Shown: in pieces, positions 34,367 to 47,330 of the stretch
How positions within the stretch are numbered: the stretch's first letter is position 1
How the letters are laid out: each line of letters opens with the position of its first letter
Assembly: GCA_948470475.1 (NCBI GenBank)
Contig: OX419347.1
Location: 16,606,675-16,670,674, forward strand
Reading direction: 5' to 3'
DNA from: Galaxea fascicularis
Lineage: Eukaryota > Cnidaria > Anthozoa > Scleractinia > Euphylliidae
Length of the DNA: 64,000 nt
Made by a program: the position numbers and the translations under genes
Notes under the pieces: generated by a model
What the model saw: only the letters and a program-made list of their open reading frames with translations
What the model was told of the DNA's origin: nothing
Database searches by the model: none

Positions 34367-35930
34367 AGAGAGACTAATTTCAGTTTCACAAGCTACGATA
34401 AAAATTGCCATATTTACCTGGTTATTCAGGCTGTAATACTGCCAATTAGCAGGCGCGAAAGCCACGGAAATGCGGTGGGTATTATTGTATACCTGAGTAA
34501 AAACAATGGATCCCGGTTGCCATTTATATGCACAAATAAGGGGCCGAAAAGACGCAAATATAATGGTCACCTGAGGAAAAAATGTCTTGATGCTTCAGGA
34601 AACTGTAACAGTCGGAATCATGAAAAGTGATATATTGGTTTGAGAGTTTAGCAGAACCATAAATGGGCCATGGAAGTCTGGTCACATGAATGGAATCACA
34701 TGAACAAGGAAGTAGGTCAAATTGAAGGAACAAGACGAAACTACAAAAACACATTGGGGTTCAAAACAAAGCAACAAACTTGAAAACTTGTTACCAAATA
34801 TGGATTGCTCTTTCATCTAAGCCAATGCAAACTTTGAGCGGCGAGTTTGAAGAGAAAACAAAACTGCAGTAATTAATTTGACCGACAACAGGAGGAAAAG
34901 ATCGTCAGTGCCAAGGCAATTTGAAATTGTGATGAAATTATATAACGGATTGACTGAAAAAAGAAAGAAGCGGTCATAATAAGAGTGGCTACACGACGGG
35001 GTTTCACTGTAGCATTTATTTCCTTCGCAAATGTGACTGTGGGCGTGACTTATAGGCGGGAATATGTGATCTTATGCTGGGGTGAAGGTGCAGTTTAGTG
35101 TGCGGCTAGAAGGGAATTACAGCCTGAATAACCCGGTTATATAAGGTAATTTTTTGTTATGAAAATTAGTTTTCATTCATTTGTAAAGTAGAACTAATTA
35201 CAATCACAAAAACTTCGCACTTAGACTCGCTTTGAAGAGGAGGCAGATATGAACTCGGAAATGGCCTATTGACAACATCAAATTTCCATTTCAAGATACA
35301 GTGGAACTTACGATATAACTTATAGTACAACAAGTTAGACCCGGCGCAATCTGTTGATTATATGGGATAGAGAATGAAGTCGGGAAATTAGACTAAAATG
35401 AAAACCAAACCGACAAACTGAGAATTTTGCAAGCTTTCAAACTTGTGATAAACGTTTGTGAACCTAGTGACTGGTCAATGTATTCTCAACAAACTAAGAT
35501 TTGGACTTGAGTACAGACTTTCACTTTCGTCAAAACTCACAACCATCGGTAACTTTTGTGAAGCTGGATCCGTCCAAATTGAAAGATCTATTGGGGATTC
35601 GCCATTTCATATATTTACTAATTATCCAAATTACCAACCGTCAAAACCGTTGACTGGTGTACTGTCAGTTAGAAGTTTAAAATGCCGAATATTTAAAAAA
35701 AGGGCCAATAAAAATTGACCTATGGCGCCAAGCTGTAAAAATACAGATTTGGAGTTGGCAAAAAAAGTGACGAATCATGTTTTGAGAATGCAACTATTGA
35801 AGATGATGATGTTATAATATGTCCGTGAGAAAGATGATGTGCCTGGTAACGTACGAAAGGACAACTTAAAAGAAATCAAATTCCCAGGCATAGAGAACTC
35901 AGCATAGTGAAAACATTCGTTTCGTTTTAG
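34367..35930 (+). repeat. Tandem duplication, unit B
   Basis: Second copy of the 32328-34366 unit. It contains one arm and the centre of the MITE family seen at 9698, in place of about 30 bp present in unit A. Confidence 0.9.
35161..35271. mobile_element. Half-copy of the upstream-gene MITE family
   Basis: Matches the centre and one arm of the MITE at 9698-9876, including acttcgcacttagactcgct and gaactcggaaatggcctatt. The other arm is absent. Confidence 0.8.
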
Positions 35931-37346
35931 TTCTGAAAATCGTTTTTTTTTTCACACATACAGTGGGTGGTGATGACAGCTGTTTTGGTATGCCTACGTT
36001 TTAAGAAGACATTTTAAAACATTTTAGAAGAAATAGGACGTGACGTTTCGGCGATATCCCGTCGCTATTATCAAATTTGCATTTTCAGAGTCGGCTTCTC
36101 TAATATAAAACTCAAATTTAAGGTCTAAGAAATTCGGTCGTGAATGTGCTGTTTATTGCGTCATAAAAAGACTTTAAAATTCACTATGTCAGCTGGAATT
36201 TTGGTATAAAACAGTTTCCTGAATTACTCACTGAATTACAAACGTTTTACTTGATTTTTTTTGTTTCCCTTCCTCAAAAAATGGAGATCATGCAGTTTAC
36301 GATTCGCACAAATGTCTGTACAAAAACAAATATTTCAACCTACTTTAAAGAGTTACTGGTTTTCATGTAACGTCGTCAAAATACCAATACTTGAACCGAC
36401 GGCAACAAGGCTCCTCTTGTAACATTTTCTTGACACTCATGAAAGAAATTTAGGAGGAAAATTTCAAGCCGATGTGTTGCTTGTTTCCTAAGGACTTCAC
36501 TCTAAAATTAGATGAAATTCGTAGCGATCTGAAGAGCTCGAATTGCCAAAAAGGTATAAAACCGGCATGGCCCACTTTGGAGAAGAGTATAGGGACCTGG
36601 GAATGAGTTTTTAAAATTGATCCATTGAACCTGGAAGATTGTTTCGGTCACATGAAAGAACACTTCAAAAATATTACCTTGACCAAGTTTGAGGCTGTTT
36701 AATGGAATAGGAGCTGATCAAAAAGCTTCTCAAAATCGTGAAAATTAAAGACTCTGTATGGTGTGTGTCAGTGGCGGGGGTTGGTGGAAGGAACACTTTC
36801 CGAAATAGACATTTGTGCGGGATTTTCACTCAGACGTGTTAAGGTTTACTAAAACTGCTAGTTTTGAAAACACCTTTCCAGGTGAGAAACTATTTAGCTC
36901 AATTTGTTCGATGTTTGATAAGCAGTGATTCATCGCCCAAGCTCTTACTCTTCCCCAAAGCGGGCAATTTTCACTTTGTTTTCCATTTTTCAAGTGAGAC
37001 ATCAATGGAAAAGTGCCCTCTTTACAATTTTGAAGAGAAATTAGATATTCTGGTTGCACGACATTTTTTTATTTCCTTTAACGAGAAGTTTTGACGGCCA
37101 TCTTAGTCCGGCTGAGTGGTACCACTAATATGGCGACCCATGCCGAGTGTTGATCATATTGATGAAAATCAAGACTATGCGGCCCATTTAACCTCTTCTG
37201 ACAACCAATCTTGCTTGAAAGGAAACTTAGACGCATAAGAAACACGATTTAAAGATTGAGTCCATCTTCAAGAAAGTTTCAATGCAAATTTCTTTTCAGA
37301 AAGGCGAGATCACGATAAGACAAAATCTCTCATAGACTTTGATAGT
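35931..37346. other. No gene recognised
   Basis: AT-rich. A short stretch near 36040 (gacgtttcggcgatatcccg) resembles terminal parts of retroelements, but there is too little to name. Confidence 0.45.
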
Positions 37347-37348
37347 TA

Positions 37349-38103
37349 CAGTTGAACCAGGTCAAGCGTGCCCCTGTAGATTATATTAATGAATAGATTG
37401 TTTAAGAATTTAAACCATTAGTAGCCAGAGAATGCTTTCATTTTGGAAATGCGTTAATCAATATTCAAATAAAAATCCGGTTTCTGATTGGATTATACGA
37501 ACAAGGGACGGAAAGTGTAGCTTGTTTATAAAATGGCGACAAGGAACCAAGCAAGACGAACCTACGAGCCCGAAAAACCTCTCTCTTACGCAATCAGAGG
37601 GGGAATTCTTCACAAGTGCAATCGTCGAAGCTCTTAAACGCATATTTCTTCTGATGATTTGCAACGCGCACGATCTTCAGAAAGATGGTTAGCTATGAAC
37701 CTTGACTGCTTTAGCCCGTGGTCGGGAGACCCAGAATAAGCCCTTCTTTGCATATATGAAGAAGTTTGTAATGGGTTTACTTTACCGTCTGTCTTACAAA
37801 TCGAATTTTGATTTGAACATTAATTTGTTCATTTTTGAAGTGAATGCATTCTCTGAACGACTAACGGGTTCAATAGGCCATTTCCGAATTACCTCAGGCC
37901 TCTTTTTCAAAGCGAGTCTTAGTGCATATGAATGGTCATATGCAACTCAATTTTCATGTGGATGAAAATTGATTTCCATGTGAAAGGATGAGCACTGAGA
38001 TTCGCTTTGAAAAAGAGACCTGAGGTAATTTGGAAATGGCCTATTCTCAAATACTCGATTCATTAAAAGAATCTACAGGGGTACGCTTGACCTGGTTCGG
38101 CTG
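37349..38103. mobile_element. Tc1/mariner-like non-autonomous element
   Basis: The ends are inverted over about 35 bp: CAGTTGAACCAGGTCAAGCG on the left, and the inverse of CAGCCGAACCAGGTCAAGCG on the right. TA lies on both sides (37347-37348, 38104-38105). CAG-type ends with a TA duplication fit Tc1/mariner. No transposase is recognised. A separate MITE is nested near the right end. Confidence 0.8.
37872..38045. mobile_element. Third copy of the foldback MITE family, nested
   Basis: Ends AATAGGCCATTTCC and its inverse, with internal arms tcaaagcgagtcttagtgc / gcactgagattcgctttga. It lies within the Tc1/mariner-like element. Confidence 0.85.
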
Positions 38104-38105
38104 TA

Positions 38106-40153
38106 AGCCGTGATATTACATACCCAACTCATGATTCTGATTTTTGTGCAAATGAGGGCTTCCTTGTAATTCATTTTCAGGAAATATATCAATTATTTAT
38201 TGAAAAACGAAAACTAAAATTTGATTGTGGATTGGTTAATCCTTGCTTTTTATCAGCAGTTTCAATTAGAACGGTTTTCTTGTTAAGTAAGTGACTTTAT
38301 CAGTTGTTAAATTTTACCTATAAAACGTATTTCAATCAGAAATGGCAGGCCATGTTTATCTCATATTTTACCGATTTCCAATTCACAAAGATTGAGGATT
38401 GTAGCTGCCTTCTTTAATTTTCTGTAAAAATTAAAAGACACGTTGATTTGTTTTCGATTAATTCTTTCGTTTAGTTCGCAATTGTGTCAGTTGCAGTTGC
38501 AAGATGTCAAAAAACATTTTGCTCAATTTGAAACGTTTTCCTTTTTCCGAGAAATTTTCATATTAAAGTGGAAGCCACTATTTAGTGAAAATCTAAGGTA
38601 GCTAAAATATATTTTCAACTGAATGAAGATGGGAAGATGGTGACTTGAAAGTTTGCCTGGACATTCAAATTTTTCAGTATTACTTTTCCCAAGGAATAGT
38701 TATTTCGCATGAAATCATGTGAAAAGGAAAATGTATAAATGTGTTATCGAGTGTTTTGATTGCTGGAAGTACTTGTATAGTTTTAGCAGTTTTGTCGAGG
38801 AAGCGAAAAATTCTTTAGCCCGCTTTTTTTGAAATTCAAATGTGGACTTAAATGACGCCGGACACTTGCCTTTGAATGTAGGTGTAGGTGTAGGTGTTTC
38901 CATTTCAAGCTATAAATCTGAAACTCAACAGGGATTTCAGTGAATGGACGAGGATATCATTAATGGCATGTTTTGGCAATTGAGCCGTCTTTTGATTCCT
39001 ATTTCTTACATACTTAAGTTTTTTTTTTTTACAAATAGTTCCCTTACTCAGTTTTCGAAATAAATGAAAAAAACAATTCTGAAATTCGAGCTCTTGGCTG
39101 CATCACCGTTTAATGAAAGAATCGGGATTCGTATGTTCTTAGGAGTAGTTTGAAGTATATTTCGAAGTCATTTGAAAGTAAATCAAAGATCAATTTTTAG
39201 AGGATAACTTTCAGTTTGGCAAACGTTCTTCGACACCAGCACATCAACAATGCCTTCGGAATGTTTTGCTTCAAAAAAAAAAAACAAATTGTATCAGAAG
39301 TAGACGGAGAGAGCGGATTTTAAGGACTCGTTCTGCCATCAGATCATCGATTGTTTCCTTCAAGTTTCGGTGCAATTAAAACTCAAACGGATATAATCAA
39401 GGACAAAATAAATTTTAAAGTATTCGACCACTTTTTGCGATTAATTTTACGAAGGTTTGAAGATTTGTTTTTTTCGGCTTCAGTAGCACACAGTCGGTTC
39501 ACAACATAAGCTTGAATTTTGATCAGTTTTGAGTAAAAGTCACTGAAAATTAGCAGGCCATTTGAATGTTGTCTCCAAAAACGAAAGTAACAGCACATTT
39601 ATTGACGGATTATACTGCGAGGGAGTACAAGGCTACCAATTTTTTCAGTTGAATATTTTACATTCAAAATTACCCTCTCAAAATGGCATTTACAACTGAA
39701 AACTATTTTTGTCTTAATTTTCTCAACGGGGCTGTTAGTTATATCTGTGTTGCACTGTATCAATTGCGTAGGACCAATTGACACGATACAATGTTTGTTT
39801 ACGTGCGTTGCATGCAAATTACTAACGCTGAAAGTAATTGTAAAAATTGAACGTTAGTTTTTGCATCTTGGACGAAAAGGTGCTTAGGATCCAAATTAAT
39901 TTTCCTCATTCAGACGCAAGCGTAAACATTGTATCGTGTTTATTATTTTTAATCAACAGTTGAAACAAAGTTCCAAAACATTTGTTTTCAAAGGGGTTTT
40001 TCGCTTTTGAACAAATTATCTAAGTTACCAAGCAAAATCTGCCATTTAACTCAAATTGTTTAATAAAAGTTTGTTACAAAATTTTTGCATTTAGTCCTCA
40101 AAAAATTTTTTGTCAAAATTCTTGCCATGGTAACCCCTGGTTAAACGGGTTCA
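38106..40153. other. No gene or structured repeat recognised
   Basis: AT-rich intergenic sequence with homopolymer runs. No conserved ORF. Confidence 0.5.
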
Positions 40154-40458
40154 ATTTTCCCGCCAAAAAACTTAGAAAAAATACGGGCGCTCAAAATACG
40201 CATGCGCCGTTTTTTTTTAAAAAAAAATCACCTCATTTTACTTGCAAAAGAAATAGAATAATTAAACTTTATTTGTATTGATAAAGTAGTAAACAATAAT
40301 TGTATTATTAATAAAGCACTCAGCAACAATAAAGTTTAATTTTATTATATTTGTATTATGAATTAATATTGTAAATAGGTTTTTATATTTAAAAAAAAGA
40401 AATGGCGCATGCGTATTTTGAGCGCCCGTATTTTTTCTAAGTTTTTTGGCGGGAAAAT
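40154..40458. mobile_element. 305-bp TIR element (MITE)
   Basis: Terminal inverted repeats of about 55 bp: attttcccgccaaaaaactt, with cgggcgctcaaaatacgcat further in, and the exact inverse at the right end. The centre is AT-rich with a smaller inverted pair around ttaaactttatt. Confidence 0.85.
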
Positions 40459-42055
40459 CTGACGCAATTTGCACAGAGTTTACCCTGGCAATAATATTCG
40501 CCAAAAATGTAATAGAGTACACCTTCAAATTTTTAATCTGCGAAAAATATACCCCATCTCGTGCAAAAAAAACTGGAATACTTTGGCAATGCCGAGTAAA
40601 CTCAATTTTGATCCTGCAGTTTCTAGCAAACTGTCTAAATTGTTCAGATAAATTTTAAAAAAAGTTTTTGCACAAGATGGGTTGTACATGGAAGATATTA
40701 AAACCAACATGAGGCTATGAAATGTTTGGTTCCAATTTTGACTAGTGAAAACTTTAATTTTGCGAGAGAAGAATTCTCAAATAGCAAATTGGAATTATTT
40801 TATTCTCCCCTTTTTCTATCAAGCATAAAAGTTTTGTTTTTCTATCTTACCATGTTGGCTTTAATAACAAGACCTTTTCTTATAGGACAATCAGCGCCGA
40901 AATTGAGAAAACTATGCCTACGTTCTTTTCCCCCACTACCAAAAACTAGACTGACTTTCCCACTTTTGGAGCAAGCATTAAACAATTGGTGGAGAAAACA
41001 GTTGTTTACTCCCATATTCTGTCTTTCTTCAGACAAGTCAGCAATTTTGACCCATTAAATTTACTAGACTTTAGCTTTTTTTGTTACACTGATATCCAGT
41101 AGAAAAGGTCTTTTCTTCCGAATTAAGTAACTAGAGTTAATCATAAAACCTTAATGTCTGGTTAGTTCCATGAAAGATACTCATTATTTGAAGCCTGGAT
41201 TTTTGAACCCTCTGGTAATCCTTTTAATTTTCAAAATCCATCAAACATGAATGAAATTTAGGTTGTACACACCACAGAAACGAGTAAAGCTTTCTTTGAA
41301 AAAACATTTACTGAAATTTGCGGTGGTTGTCAGATACACTGAACGCATAATTCAATTCACAATTTGTTTTCACACCTTCGTGACAAATCTGTGTTCATTA
41401 AATGCAAATCCTGAGTGCGCCTGAAAATGTGTTTATGAAAACCTCCATGTATTTCTAAACATTTTGGAACAAGATAATAAAAATACGTAGTCTGGAGGTG
41501 GTGCAGCTCTTAAAATCACTAATTATAACACTTGGCATAAACGAATCGATACAAAAACGGATGGTTCACCAAAACCATTTGATCAAACGACTAACAAACA
41601 AAGATAATTTGGACCAAATTGCTTCAAATTTGTTCTTGTTCTTAACCTGGTTTAAAACAGAAATTTAGACAAAATAATTTATAGCCCAAAATCGAAAGCC
41701 TGTTTTGGTCTGTCTTCCCTTGCTGATTCATGTAATACACTTGGAAATTCAAACTTTGCGGTATTTTGTTTTCTCCTTTGTTGTTATTAAATATTTTTCA
41801 GTATTTGTTTTTGTGGTCTGTAAATTTGGAATAGGTGTCTTCAAGGGTAAATAAACACTGGTTGAACTAATATTTAGATTGCTAACCAGACATAAAGAAT
41901 TTTATGAACTGAACTGAACTAAACTAGACTAGATGGCGTAGCGGGATCGTAAACATGTTTAAGGAGGTTTTGATTCAGTATAATCAACACAATGAGGTAA
42001 GTTCCTGATGAAATTTAAGTCAGGTTGAAAGTACTGACTGGCGACAGCCGCGGTT
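40459..42055. other. No gene recognised
   Basis: AT-rich. The segment near 41880-41905 (taaccagacataaagaattt) is also found near 2500, indicating a dispersed repeat of unknown type. Confidence 0.45.
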
Positions 42056-43110
42056 AAGGTGAAATTCGATCTGAATATCCATGAAAGGTTCTTTTTATTT
42101 TACATTCATAGCAATTTGCGTCAGTTTCACAAATGTAAAAACAGTGCGGAGAGCTGAAGAATTGTAGGTGGGACAGCAGTCTTTTTGATACCGTGTTGTC
42201 AGATTTTAAGATTCTGTTTTTGTACCAAATCGTTCCATTGTTCTGATTCTGGTTTGGCGCTTCTCTCTCTTTCGATAGCACCTGATCTGCATTCAATTTT
42301 CGCATGGAAAAATTTAAGATGAAATTCGATCTGAAAATCCATGAGATGTTCTCTTCATTTTACGTTCGTCAATAGCAATTTGTGTCAGTTTCACAAATGC
42401 GAAAAATGTGCGGAAAGCTAAATAATCTGTTGGTGGGCCACCAGTCTTCCAAAAGTAAAATCTTTTTAATATATTGTTATCAAATTTTAAAATTCCATTT
42501 GATACAAAATCATTTCAGTAATTGTTTTGATTTTATTTTGGCACTCGTTCGCTTTCGACACAACCTTATCTGCAGTCAATTTTTGCATAACAATTTACCT
42601 CAGTTTCACAAATGCAAAAATCAGACAGTGAAGAATTTGTTGGTGGTTCGCCAGTCTTTCACATATTGCTGTCAAATTTTACGATTACTTCTGATACCAA
42701 ATCATTCCATTGTTTTTATTTTGGATTGACGCACTATAAAAGGATACAAGCTCCTCCCATTTTAGACAACCTGATCTGCATTAAATTTTGCACCGACAAA
42801 TTTGAACTACGATGAAAAATGAGCGTTTAATTCTTCGTAAATTTTAAAATTCCACTTGAAATTAATCAGCGATTGCATTATTTTGATTTTGATTTTGGTT
42901 TAGGCCACAGGCTTATCTCACGTCGGACACCACTTGATCTGCATTCTGCACTCAACATTAACATGGAAAAATGTTGTGCGTTTCTTAGTAAATTTTAAAG
43001 TTCGCCAACCAAAAATTTTACAATGCCGCATTGTTTTGATTTCGGTTTAGAGCATGAGCTCATCTCACTTCCGATACCACTTGATCTGCATTCAACATCT
43101 GACATGAATA
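42056..43110 (+). repeat. Degenerate tandem repeat, about 260-bp unit shortening rightward
   Basis: Units begin near 42056, 42318, 42595, 42830 and 42985. Shared parts are gaaattcgatctgaa, agcaatttgygtcagtttca, a ccaaatcrttycattgtt stretch and cacctgatctgcattcaa. The first two units are the most complete and later ones are truncated. Confidence 0.8.
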
Positions 43111-44850
43111 TAATACTGTCCTCTTCACAAATTTTAAATTTTTCCAACCAAATAGTTTGCAATTGTGAGAATAAAACTTGTGAATTAGAACGATGGTAAT
43201 CAATTTTTTCGCTCACAGAAAATACAATTCATTCAAGAGTTGCTGTGCGGTGGCCAAATTGTCATGAACTTACGCAACACCACAGTTTTTTTTCCTTTGA
43301 ATTTCTTCGCGGTTTAAGCTGTCGCTAAACGTGTATCATTGTTTTGGCAGTGTTGTTTGAAAGAAACACAGGTTTTCCCCAACAAGTCCCCTTGGATAGT
43401 GCGCCTTCGTGATTTAACAGAAGATGTAGGATAAATTTTTAGCCACAAAAAAATCAGTTGTGTCAATTTGACATCAGGCGAACAGTACCTCCTTAAACAT
43501 TTCGATCATTCCGCTACATCAACTATTATTATAAATCTACATGTACGGGCACATTGAGCGATCAATACAAAATGTTTTGAAGGACGTACTGTTTAGTACG
43601 TATAGATTTATTCCGGCAGTTTTGCAAGGAACTGAAAGGCACAGAACCGTAAAATGTTCATCATCCCATTCAATTATCAACCGTGAAAATTTCAGAAAGC
43701 TTAGATTATCGCTCAACGTTCAAATGATGGCTGAAGAACAAAAATATACCCCCAAGTCATTTTATATTAGCTCTCATTTCAATTTGACCAACAATTTATG
43801 TATAATCGTAAATGCCAGTTTGAACCCAGGAGTCATGTCATGTCATATCATTCCCTCACCCGGACGATCGTATTCCACTTAGTTGTGAATTCTTGTATAA
43901 TCCACTTAATTCTACTGTCCAAAGCTCCGGCGTGTCAATTTTGACTATCGAATTTAAAGTAGACAAAAACAAAAACAACAACTCGATACTGAAGCCCGAA
44001 AACTATGTTCAGCCATCATTTTATTAAATTATAGACTATCAAAGCTCTTAACTTTGCCGGGTTACTCCTGACTCTTATCAGCCATTCCACTCTGTGCTTG
44101 CTTGTGAATCCTTTATGATTCTTCTTTCGCTTGTGCTCTAAGACAGAGTTTTCCGGCCTTGGGTCAAAAGCTTCAACACTGATCGTTTCCTGGGAACAGA
44201 AATGAGCGAAACAGTTGATTAATTTAAGAACGAATGTGTAAAAGGCATTAGTTTACGCTTCAACCTCTTCGAAATAATTCGGTTCCCTGAGCACGTGTAA
44301 TTATCCACAATGAATAATGTGTCTAGTTTCGTCACTTTCCGAAGGAATGAGGGGAAAATGTTTGTAGTACAGCTGATATGTACCTTCTAGTGAAGCGGTG
44401 TAGATTTCCTTTCCCATTTCAAATCTGTTCGAAGTTCCAGAAACCGTCCAGACTTTCAAAGCACAAGAGATCTTGACACGACGATGGTCAGAGTGGTTTG
44501 AGACGAATTCGGCATTAGTGCATGAATATGGATTAGAAACGAACAGACCAATCTCTAACAAACACGTCACAGATACGAGAAATATTTCCTGCACGCTTTT
44601 TCGGCGAGCCAATCACTCTGCAGATGAAAAGGAGAGAAAATTGCAGGGAATTACTATACCGAACTTGCTGTTGTTGTTGTTGTTTTTTCCCACATCATTC
44701 CTTTTTAACTGTTTCATCACGTCTAGATTTAAAAAAAGTTCAAAAGGTTTCATTTTTCAATTAAAAAGAAAAGATAAAGAATCTGAAGATGGCAATCCGG
44801 AAGAGTAGACTGGCTACGAACCCGGACCACTTTTCTCACAGTCCTGTATT
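43111..44850. other. No convincing gene
   Basis: A 103-codon minus ORF (44301-44612) begins with a weakly signal-like segment but has no partner exons or recognised domain. Confidence 0.4.
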
Positions 44851-44989
44851 CATCCACGGCGTTACCAGGAACTAGGTACAGACCTTGTTAATTATTAAGA
44901 TACTAAACATCATCATAACGACGACTAAAAACGAATCATTTGTTGACTCGTAAGCAATAAATTTTAACTCGGTAACTCGAGCTTCCCTT

Positions 44990-47330
44990 CAAAAAAGAAC
45001 TCGAACTTGGCTGGAAGCCAGCTCGTACATATTTGGCGCCAACGCTATGCTGTTTTGGGGCCCACCTGATACTTTTTTGCCTTGCAAATACAATGACTAT
45101 TTGTCTATAAAAGAAACCAGACTGTTCTCAGACATTAATGCAGCAACGAAACAGTTAAAAGAAAATTTAAAAATAAACATGAAAATCTTAGTCTTGAACC
45201 TTCGTCATCAGCTTCGAAGTCCTGTACTCATCCACAGTGCCAACAGGAACGAGTTACAGGTGTTGGTAATTTTTAACACATGTAGCAGAAAAATTACTAT
45301 AACGATGGAGAAAGACTAACCATTTTATTGCATAAGCAATAAATTTGAACTCGTTAAGAGTTTTTTTTGCGTTAAATCAAAAACGAACTGCCTGTCAAAA
45401 AGGAAATCGGATCAAAGCTAGCTTGTACATTTTTGGCGCCATGTCTTTGCTGTTTTGGGACCCACCTGGTACTTTAATTTTTTGCCCTGCAAATGCAATG
45501 ACTATTTGTCTATAAAGGAAAACAGGATGTTTTGAGATATTCAGCAACGTAACAGTTAAGAAAAAATAAAAGAAAAATGAAAATAAAAATATTATCTCAA
45601 GAGTGAGAGTAAGACGTTACTAAGGGAGAGTCTTGGATATGAACCCGCTCCATCAGCTTCGCAGTCCGGTACACATCCACAGCGCCAACAGGGACGAGTT
45701 ACAAGTAATGGTAATTTTTAACATATGTAGAAGAAAAATTATCATAACGCTGGAGAAAGACTAACCGTTTTATTGCAGAAGCAATACATTTGAACTCATT
45801 AAGAGTTTTTTTGCGTTAAATAAAAAACGAACTGCCTGTCAAAAAGGAAATCGGCTCGAAGCTAGCTTATACATTTTTGGCGCTATGTCTATGCGTATTT
45901 GGGGGCCACCTGGTACGTTTTTGCCCTGCAAATGCAATGGCTATTTGTCTATAAAGGAAAACAGGATGTTCTCAGATATTCAGCAACGTAACAGTTAAAA
46001 AGCATGTACAATTTGAAAATGAGCATGAAAATCTCATTTCAAAAGTGGGAGTAAATACAAATAAGACGTCACAAAAGGAAAATCTTGGACTTGAACCCGC
46101 GCCATCAGCTTCGCAGTCCTGCACACATCCACAGCGCCAACAGGAACGAGTTACAAGAAATGGTAATTTTTAACATGTGTAGAAGAAAGATTACCATAAC
46201 GATGGAGAAGGACTAGCCATTTTATTGCAAAATCAGTTAACTTAAACTCATTAAGAGTTTGTTCGAAGCAAATAAAAAACGAACTGACTTTCAAAAAAGA
46301 AAGCGGCTTCAAACTAGCTCTTACATTTTTGGCGTCATGTCTATGCTTATTTGGGGGCCACGTGGTACTTGTTTGGCAATTTGTCTGTTAAGGAAAACAG
46401 CATGCATGTTCTCAGTTATTCAGCAACGGAACAGTAAAAAAAAATTAATGAACATGAACTAATTATAAATCTTATTTCTTTAGCCGGAGAAATGAGATAC
46501 AAAAGGACACTCTTGGGCTCGAACCCGAGCCATCAGATTCGCAGTCCTGTATACACCCACAGCTCCAACAAGAACTAAACATCAGATTTGGTAATTTTTT
46601 ACATATGTACAAGGGAAATTAGCATAACGACACGATAAGACTAACAGTTTTATTGCTAAAGAAGCGGGAGCAGAAATTTCACCTCAGTAACAGTTTGTTT
46701 GAAGTAAATTAAGTAAGTGTAAGCTGTCCGTCAAAATAAAGGGGACTCGATTTTGGAAGGAAGCTCGTACTTTTTGGTGCGAACCCTATTCCGTTTTTGG
46801 CCCACCTGGTACTTTTTTGCCTTGCAAATGCAATGGCAGAATGTTCACGAATATTCAGGAACAGAACAGTTAAAAAGAACAATTAAAAAGTGAACATTAA
46901 ATTTTATTTTACGTGCAGGAGTAACAATATACAAATGAGGCGAAACAAAAGGACAATCTTAGGGTTAAACCCGCGCCATCGGTTGTCGAGTCCTGTATAC
47001 ATTCACAGCACCAACAAGAACTAGTTAACGAATATAAGTAATATTTAACATGTATAGAAGCTAAATTCCCATAACGATGACGAAAAACTAACCATGTTAT
47101 TGTCAAAGAAGCGAAAACAGTAAATTTAAACTCAATAAGAGTTTCCTTTATGTAAATCAAATGCGAGCTGTCCGTTTTGGATGCCACCTAATACTGTGTT
47201 GGTGTCAACTCGTACTTTCTAGGGGCCCAACTCTCACTGAACTCAAAACCTTTCTGGTGCCAGATCGATTTTTTGTTGCCCTGCAAGTGCCCTGACTATT
47301 TGTCTATTAAGGAAAACAGTAAAGATTTAC
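44990..47330 (+). repeat. Satellite-like tandem array, 400-450-bp unit, about five copies
   Basis: The motif ctcgtacat...ttggcgcc followed by gggnccacctggtacttt recurs near 45025, 45423, 45863, 46318 and 46766. Each unit also has gccctgcaaatgcaatg, a gccatcagcttcgcagtcctg-type stretch and cattttattgc. Units have diverged by substitution and small indels. No coding capacity is seen. Confidence 0.85.

Noticed and set aside
44301..44612. Minus ORF with a weakly signal-peptide-like start
   Set aside because: No domain, no conserved cysteine framework and no neighbouring exon.
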